Part shown: positions 59,081-64,000 of the stretch, in pieces
How the letters are laid out: each line of letters begins with the position of its first letter
Position numbering within the stretch: position 1 is the first letter of the stretch
Assembly (NCBI RefSeq): GCF_039521975.1
Contig: NZ_BAAACZ010000029.1
Coordinates: 1 to 64,000 of the forward strand
DNA length: 64,000 nt
Source: Alkalibacillus silvisoli
GTDB lineage: Bacteria; Bacillota; Bacilli; Bacillales; Alkalibacillaceae
Direction of reading: 5' to 3'
The notes under the pieces: model-generated
Told to the model about the DNA's origin: nothing
What the model saw: the letters and a program-made list of their open reading frames with translations, nothing else
The model's database searches: none
Program-made: the position numbers and the translations under genes

Positions 59081-59797
59081 ATGCTGGAATTACAGAATAT
59101 TAATTATGTCAAAAAGAATAAAGAAATATTAAACAAAATAACGGCTGGAGTCGAGCGTGGGGAGAGTATTTGTTTATTCGGGCCTAATGGTGCGGGTAAA
59201 TCGACTTTGTTAAAAATAATGGCGAGTTTAATAAAACCGACATCTGGAAAATGTGAAATATCTCTTTCTACTCCTAAAACGGTTGGTTATATACCGCAAC
59301 AAATAGCCCTTTTTCCGAACATGTCGGTAAAGGATCATCTAAAGTATTATCAAAAGTTAACCAAACAAAAAGATCAAGCCTTTATTAATGAAATGTCGAG
59401 TGCATTAGATTTAAACAGTATAATGAATAAGAAAGTTGAAGAATTAAGTGGTGGCATGGCCAGAAAGTTAAACCTTGCAGTTGGTGTGATTCATCGACCA
59501 GAGATGATTTTCTTAGATGAAGCTTTTGTCGGTGTTGACCTAGCTTTTAAACACGATATGTTAACTTGGTTGAATAAGCTTAATAATCAAGGTGTTACGA
59601 TCGTTTTCGTAAGTCATGATTGGCATGTTATATATAATTTAGCCAAAACGATGTGGGTTTTACAAGATGGCAAGTTAATGGATCAATTTTTAATAAAGGA
59701 TATTTCAAAGAGAGAAATGGATTATCAATCTGAAGATAGTGCTTTAAAAAAGATGTTTGCGCTTAGAAAGTTTGATTATGAAAAAAATGGCAATTAA
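59081..59797 (+). CDS. ABC transporter ATP-binding protein
   Basis: A 238-residue ATPase, partner of the two permeases. Walker A GPNGAGKST, Q-loop YIPQQIALFPNMSVKDHL, signature LSGGMARK, Walker B MIFLDEAFVGVD and H-loop VSHDWHV. In Walker B, Ala-Phe replaces the usual Pro-Thr after the catalytic Glu. ATG 59081 follows AGGGAGAG; it lies 14 bp after the second permease gene. The lack of a C-terminal DrrA-type extension separates it from the 2824 gene. Confidence 0.9.
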   Translation: MLELQNINYVKKNKEILNKITAGVERGESICLFGPNGAGKSTLLKIMASLIKPTSGKCEISLSTPKTVGYIPQQIALFPNMSVKDHLKYYQKLTKQKDQAFINEMSSALDLNSIMNKKVEELSGGMARKLNLAVGVIHRPEMIFLDEAFVGVDLAFKHDMLTWLNKLNNQGVTIVFVSHDWHVIYNLAKTMWVLQDGKLMDQFLIKDISKREMDYQSEDSALKKMFALRKFDYEKNGN

Positions 59798-59876
59798 CTT
59801 TACGCTAGATCAAGCATATAAATCAAGTTCTCCTTCCATACTAAAAGTAGATTAAGGAGGAAAGGAGGCTTTATAT

Positions 59877-60530
59877 ATGCGCTTTTGGGTATTACCGTTG
59901 ACGGTTGTTTTATTTCTAACAATGGCGGCTTGTCAACCTAATGATACGAATATGATGGGTGACAACCAAACAGGTCAACAAGGAGACGGTACACAACAAG
60001 GTCAAGGTCAAGGCCAGGGTCAAGGACAAGGCCAATTTGATGGTCAGATGAACGTAACAGATCGTCAAGGCCAAGCAGATCGTCAAGGCGATCAAATGGG
60101 GACTGGCACACCAAATCGTCAAGGTGACCGTATGGGAACTGGTACAACTGATCAAAACAGAAATCAAGATGGAATGATGCGTTTTGATGTTGCGGAAGAA
60201 GCAGCTGATGATGTAACAGACCAGATTGATGAAGTAAGTCAGGCATATGTTATGACTGGTGATAATAATGCATATGTAGCAGTTGTACTTCATAATGATA
60301 ATAATGACGATGCTACTAATGATTTAAGTGATGAAGTAAAAGAAGAGGTTTCTGATGTTGTTAAGTCTACAAAACAAGACTTAAATAATGTTTATGTATC
60401 TGCAAACCCGGACTTCTTTAATATGGTTAACGATTATACTGAACGTGTAAACGAAGGGGACCCAATCGAAGGATTCTTCGAAGAATTCAATGCGATGTTA
60501 GGTCGTATTTTCCCTAACTTAGAACGTTAA
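59877..60530 (+). CDS. YhcN/YlaJ family sporulation lipoprotein
   Basis: A 217-residue lipoprotein (lipobox MAAC, Cys19). A Gln/Gly-rich tether follows (about 20-100) with a (GQ)n run at 42-52 and tandem repeats of about 11 residues (RQGDQMGTGT, RQGDRMGTGT). The C-terminal domain (about 103-215) matches YhcN/YlaJ: FDVAEEAADDVTDQIDEVSQAYVMTGDNNAYVAVVL, VKSTKQDLNNVYVSANPDFFNMVNDY. Such proteins sit in the inner spore membrane and aid outgrowth. ATG follows AAAGGAGG. Confidence 0.9.
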   Translation: MRFWVLPLTVVLFLTMAACQPNDTNMMGDNQTGQQGDGTQQGQGQGQGQGQGQFDGQMNVTDRQGQADRQGDQMGTGTPNRQGDRMGTGTTDQNRNQDGMMRFDVAEEAADDVTDQIDEVSQAYVMTGDNNAYVAVVLHNDNNDDATNDLSDEVKEEVSDVVKSTKQDLNNVYVSANPDFFNMVNDYTERVNEGDPIEGFFEEFNAMLGRIFPNLER

Positions 60531-60602
60531 TTTAAAGATATAAAGGTGGGGCCTTAAGTTGGCTCCATCTTTTTTAATTCATATAGAAGAAGGGGTGTAA
60601 CA

Positions 60603-61661
60603 GTGTTAAAGTATTATGATGCTTTGTTTGATGCTTCTAAGTATTTAAATTTGTCCCCTAAACCATTTAACATAAAACACGTTACAAATGAAGAAATAAA
60701 AATGTTACAAGTAAAAGGTTACCGCAAACGATTAACACCTCAAACTACAAGCCCACCACCTTCGTCCTATATAGCAGAATTATACGATTTAGTGGACCGA
60801 ACAATATATGTTAATGATCAAAATACCAACGAACTTAATTTGGTTATATTAGCACATGCAATCGGACACTCAGATTTTCTTTGGCATAACAATTATTTAA
60901 ATGAACAGTTAGATCAGTTTAGTAAATCCTTATATAAATACCGCCAAGCATTAAAGAAAACGATAGAATTAGTAGGCCGTAATCAAGTTAACGGCTTTTT
61001 AACAGAAATAATGAAACTCTTTAACATCATTTATGTGAGTAGAAGTGATATTGACTGGTTAATGGGCTATTTGGCGTTATCGCATTGGCAATATCAACTT
61101 ATCGAGCTTGCTACAGCGGAAGTGAAACTGTTTGAGTCGATTCAGAAAACAAAATTAATGAACGAAGGCTGGGCTACTTTTCATCAAATTCCATTATTAA
61201 AACAAGCCAATTTATTTAATTTGGGCGTTGCTGTTAGTGAGGTAGAAATGTATCTGACTTATCCGTATGGTTTAAACCTATATCAATTAGGCCAGTCATT
61301 GTGGATGAACGTCAACAAAGCCAGCCTAAGGCGCGTTATGAAACCATATCAAGATTATCAGTTTATAAAGGATTATTATAGTAAAGAAGTACACACACAA
61401 GAACAAATTTCATACATAAGCAAGTATAATCAGATCAATGATGGTTATTTAACAGTGAAGGAGAACTTAATCGAGGCAGCTAGATATGGCGGGAAAATTG
61501 TAATTAAGGTAGATCACCCCATTACCGAATCATCAGGCTATTTAACTTTACGATATGAGAATTCTAATGTGAATAAACACGATTTGAACCGCCTAAAGCA
61601 TCAGTTTAAGCAACTATTTAATATTGTCGTCTATATTAAGCCGAAAAATAGCTTTAATTAG
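60603..61661 (+). CDS. Short SpoVR-like protein
   Basis: A 352-residue protein that keeps the marks of SpoVR, which in B. subtilis is longer (about 468 residues) and is needed for proper spore cortex formation. Visible: LAHAIGHSDFLWHNNYL (85-92 core; SpoVR has HxxGHxDF...NN), KTKLMNEGWATFHQ (183-195; SpoVR has K.MNEGWAS..H), and LNLYQLGQSLW. The three His/Glu clusters could bind metal. GTG follows GAAGGGGTG. Some segments present in SpoVR are missing and the remainder is divergent. Monocistronic. Confidence 0.7.
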   Translation: MLKYYDALFDASKYLNLSPKPFNIKHVTNEEIKMLQVKGYRKRLTPQTTSPPPSSYIAELYDLVDRTIYVNDQNTNELNLVILAHAIGHSDFLWHNNYLNEQLDQFSKSLYKYRQALKKTIELVGRNQVNGFLTEIMKLFNIIYVSRSDIDWLMGYLALSHWQYQLIELATAEVKLFESIQKTKLMNEGWATFHQIPLLKQANLFNLGVAVSEVEMYLTYPYGLNLYQLGQSLWMNVNKASLRRVMKPYQDYQFIKDYYSKEVHTQEQISYISKYNQINDGYLTVKENLIEAARYGGKIVIKVDHPITESSGYLTLRYENSNVNKHDLNRLKHQFKQLFNIVVYIKPKNSFN

Positions 61662-61885
61662 ACCAAATGACATATTTCATATAAGAGAAAAGGACTAAAT
61701 TCGTTTGTTTGAAAAGTGCGTACCAAGACTATTGTATGGTGCATTAAGTTCGAAATTTTATGTAAATTTATGTAGATATAGCGTTGTTTTTTGTCGATAC
61801 CTGTGCTAATCTAATATTAATATTACATAGATTTAAGAAAATTCTCTAAATAGGGAATTCTTGTTGGGCTTAAGGGGGATTAGCA

Positions 61886-63667
61886 TTGGGAAAAGACAAA
61901 CAATCAAAGCTAAAATTACCGAAAATTAAAAACGGTAAGAAGAAAAGAGAACATAGACCAAAGAATAAAAAAAGCAAATTGTTAAGCATGTCAATTGGTA
62001 AGAAATACGGTTTTGTCTTTATTATAACTTTACTGTTATTTTCAATTGCTTCAGGCTTAGTGTTTGTTCAAGCATACCTATCAGATCAAACAATAAACGA
62101 GCAAGTTGAGTTAAGTGAAGAAGCGATTACAGTAGGTGAAATGGCTTCTGTCTTTAATAGTAAGGATATTGCAATAGGTGATTATGTTTTACTTAAAACA
62201 AATAATTACATAACGGAATATCGAGAACAAAATGAACAGTTTATTGAATTGGCATCTGAAGTCCGGTCTGGCTTAACTGAAGAGCAAGCGGCTGTGTTAG
62301 ATGACGTTTTAGAAAGAAATGAAGAAATCACCCATATTGTTAATGATGACATAGTTTCTGCAATAGGTAACCGTGATGAACAAGATGCACTTAGCTCTCG
62401 TGCAGTAGTTACAAGTATAAGAGGTGAGGCGATTGATTCACTTCAAGAACTTCGTGGTATGGTTGTAGAGGAATTTAATGCTTCTGCAGTTGATACTCGT
62501 AATGCCATGCTTCAAATACAAGCATTCTTAATAGGCGGCCTAATTGCATCAGCTGTTATTGCAATTATATTCTTAACGATCATAAGCCGAAATGTTAATA
62601 AGAGTATTAATTCTGTTGTGAAGGTTGCAGACCAAATTTCTGAAGGTGACCTAACTGTAGATGATATCCCGTACAATGGACAAGATGAAGTTGGTCGTTT
62701 AGCTCAATCGATGAATGCAATGAAAGCTAACCTAAAGAATATTATTGGAAGTGTATCAAATGCTTCAGAGTCCGTTACAAGTCAAGGTAACTTAGTTAAT
62801 CAAGCCGCTAAAGAAGTTAGTGAAGGTAGTGAACAGATTGCTTCAACTATGCAAGAGTTATCATCAGGGTCTGAAACGCAAGCGCAAAGTGCATCTTCCA
62901 TATCTGAAATGATGGAGCAACTACTTAGTAAATTGCAATACTCTTATGAAAGTGGCGACAATGTTTCTCAATCTTCAGAGGAAGTGCTGTCAATGGCTAA
63001 TGAAGGTCGTGACATGATGGCGCAGTCAGTTACACAAATGCAACAAATTCATTCATTAGTTGAAGATTCTGTACAGAAAGTAAAAGGACTAGACCATCAA
63101 TCAAATGAAATTTCAAAGCTTGTACAGGTGATCGAGGATATTGCCGAACAAACTAATTTATTAGCTTTAAATGCAGCTATAGAAGCGGCAAGAGCAGGTG
63201 AACATGGAAAAGGATTTGCTGTTGTAGCAGATGAAGTTCGTAAGTTAGCTGAGCAGGTGAGCCATTCAGTTGGTGACATCACAGGAATTGTTAACTCGAT
63301 TCAAAACGAGTCAAAAGAAGTAACCCAATCTTTAGAATCTGGTTATGCAGGGGTTGAAGAAGGGTCTCAGCAAATTAAAAACACACAACAGACATTTATC
63401 CAAATTAATGAATCGATTAGTGATGTTGTTAGTAAAATCCAAGAAATCACTTCTAATCTAAAAGATGTGATGAATGATAGTCAAGAAATGAACAAATCAG
63501 TAGAGGAAATTGCATCGATTTCTGAAGAGTCAGCTGCAGGTGTTGAAGAGACAGCGGCATCAGTTGAACAGGCAAACAGTTCAATGGAAGAGATCACAAG
63601 TGCAGCAGATGATTTAACAAAATTAGCCGAACAATTAAATGGGCAAGTTCAAAAGTTTAAGTTATAA
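61886..63667 (+). CDS. Methyl-accepting chemotaxis protein
   Basis: A 593-residue chemoreceptor. A strongly basic N-terminus (1-37), helix 1 (about 40-63), a helical four-helix-bundle outer domain (64-205, 4HB type), helix 2 (about 210-232), HAMP (233-290, NVNKSINSVVKVADQISEGDL, DEVGRLAQSMNAM) and the signalling domain with the tip EQTNLLALNAAIEAARAGEHGKGFAVVADEVRKLAEQ. Ligand unknown. TTG 61886 follows AGGGGGAT. GTCGATAC at 61793-61800 weakly resembles a sigma-D -10. The spacer 61662-61885 holds no gene. Confidence 0.95.
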   Translation: MGKDKQSKLKLPKIKNGKKKREHRPKNKKSKLLSMSIGKKYGFVFIITLLLFSIASGLVFVQAYLSDQTINEQVELSEEAITVGEMASVFNSKDIAIGDYVLLKTNNYITEYREQNEQFIELASEVRSGLTEEQAAVLDDVLERNEEITHIVNDDIVSAIGNRDEQDALSSRAVVTSIRGEAIDSLQELRGMVVEEFNASAVDTRNAMLQIQAFLIGGLIASAVIAIIFLTIISRNVNKSINSVVKVADQISEGDLTVDDIPYNGQDEVGRLAQSMNAMKANLKNIIGSVSNASESVTSQGNLVNQAAKEVSEGSEQIASTMQELSSGSETQAQSASSISEMMEQLLSKLQYSYESGDNVSQSSEEVLSMANEGRDMMAQSVTQMQQIHSLVEDSVQKVKGLDHQSNEISKLVQVIEDIAEQTNLLALNAAIEAARAGEHGKGFAVVADEVRKLAEQVSHSVGDITGIVNSIQNESKEVTQSLESGYAGVEEGSQQIKNTQQTFIQINESISDVVSKIQEITSNLKDVMNDSQEMNKSVEEIASISEESAAGVEETAASVEQANSSMEEITSAADDLTKLAEQLNGQVQKFKL

Positions 63668-63673
63668 TATTAA

Positions 63674-63707
63674 AAAAGGGGCTGTATAAAGATACAGCCT
63701 CTTTTCT
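63674..63707 (+). terminator. Intrinsic terminator of the chemoreceptor gene
   Basis: AAAAGGGGCTGTAT (63674-63687) pairs with ATACAGCCTCTTTT (63692-63705, one G-T pair), loop AAAG. Confidence 0.88.
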
Positions 63708-63735
63708 GATAAGTGGCTAGCATTGGAGAGAGAAA

Positions 63736-64000
63736 ATGGAACGGCTATCAAGATATATTGAAATCTTCTTAATTGCAACTCGATTAGGTTTTACATCATT
63801 TGGCGGTCCTGTTGCTCACTTGGCTTATTTCCAAGAAGAATATGTGCAAAGACGAAAGTGGCTATCAGACCAGATGTATGCTGATTTAATTGCGCTCTGT
63901 CAGTTTTTACCTGGTCCAGCCAGTAGTCAAGTGGGTATTTCAATTGGAATGCTTCGCGGTGGCTTGATCGGAGGTATATTAGCTTGGATTGGCTTTACGT
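63736..64000 (+). CDS. ChrA-type chromate transporter, N-terminal part
   Basis: The first 88 codons of a gene cut by the window edge. ATG follows TTGGAGAG. LGFTSFGGPVAHLAYFQEEYV, RRKWLSDQMYADLIALCQFLPGPASSQVGISIGMLRGG is the N-terminal signature of the CHR (ChrA) family, whose members export chromate or other oxyanions. Whether it is the one- or two-domain type cannot be seen. Confidence 0.9.
   Translation, partial: MERLSRYIEIFLIATRLGFTSFGGPVAHLAYFQEEYVQRRKWLSDQMYADLIALCQFLPGPASSQVGISIGMLRGGLIGGILAWIGFT

Noticed and set aside
59916..60293. Antisense frames over the YhcN-type gene
   Set aside because: They mirror the Gln/Gly repeats; the sense gene has signal peptide, lipobox and a known domain.
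61793..61800. Sigma-D promoter for the chemoreceptor
   Set aside because: GTCGATAC resembles the -10, but no TAAA-type -35 lies at the right distance, so I do not list it as a feature.

Overview
The window comes from a low-GC, endospore-forming member of the Bacillaceae, probably a moderate halophile of the Alkalibacillus/Piscibacillus/Halobacillus type. Spore genes point to this group: a gerA-type germinant receptor operon, a YhcN/YlaJ lipoprotein, and PrkA- and SpoVR-like proteins. So do AGGAGG-type ribosome binding sites with many TTG and GTG starts, sigma-I/RsgI, a CYP152 peroxygenase and a staphylococcal-type MurG. Very acidic exported proteins and a complete glycine-betaine ABC transporter fit life in salt. 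The genus is an inference.

Layout. 1-254: right end of an IS200/IS605-type element (TnpB tail, omegaRNA region, right-end hairpin) that interrupts a gene. 0.4-6.4 kb: Maf, an alpha/beta hydrolase, an ABC-2 drug-type exporter divergent from a MarR regulator, and a prolyl oligopeptidase. 6.4-7.1 kb: a truncated hydrolase copy and a small membrane protein. 7.3-14.5 kb: a vitamin B12 uptake operon behind a cobalamin riboswitch. 14.7-17 kb: a hydrolase and a P450 peroxygenase. 17-22 kb: pstSCAB and a PhoP-like regulator with Pho-box-like repeats but no sensor kinase. 22-31.5 kb: a YqkD-like hydrolase, two DUF3231 proteins, a DUF4349 lipoprotein, a COG3044 ATPase, queG, ogt and trmL. 31.5-38 kb: a 31-residue protein, a short PrkA-like ATPase and odhAB. 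38-43.6 kb: a VWA-like protein, a LysM-CAP protein, a nucleoside transporter, a MATE pump and murG. 43.8-47 kb: betaine transporter. 47-51 kb: ger operon (minus strand). 51-55 kb: DUF389 protein, HtrA-like protease, sigI-rsgI. 55-60 kb: an uncharacterised membrane protein with a two-permease ABC exporter. 60-64 kb: YhcN lipoprotein, short SpoVR homologue, chemoreceptor, start of a ChrA-type transporter.

The most interesting system is the B12 operon. A cobalamin riboswitch with its own intrinsic terminator precedes a surface protein that combines two DUF4430 (transcobalamin-type beta) domains with an alpha/alpha-toroid, the two fold types that make up vertebrate intrinsic factor and transcobalamin, here in the opposite order. 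It has an LPDTA sorting signal. A DUF4430 lipoprotein, EcfT, a fused double EcfA, an S component and a class D-like sortase follow. The whole reads as a wall-anchored cobalamin capture relay feeding an ECF importer, with its own sortase.

Two repeat families run through the intergenic spaces. One is a terminator-like hairpin around TCCGAACG (four copies). The other is a set of short tandem arrays with a strict 20-bp period (core CGCTGATAAA, plus a variant ending CTTAATTA) that lie next to terminators. No rRNA, tRNA or CRISPR array was seen.
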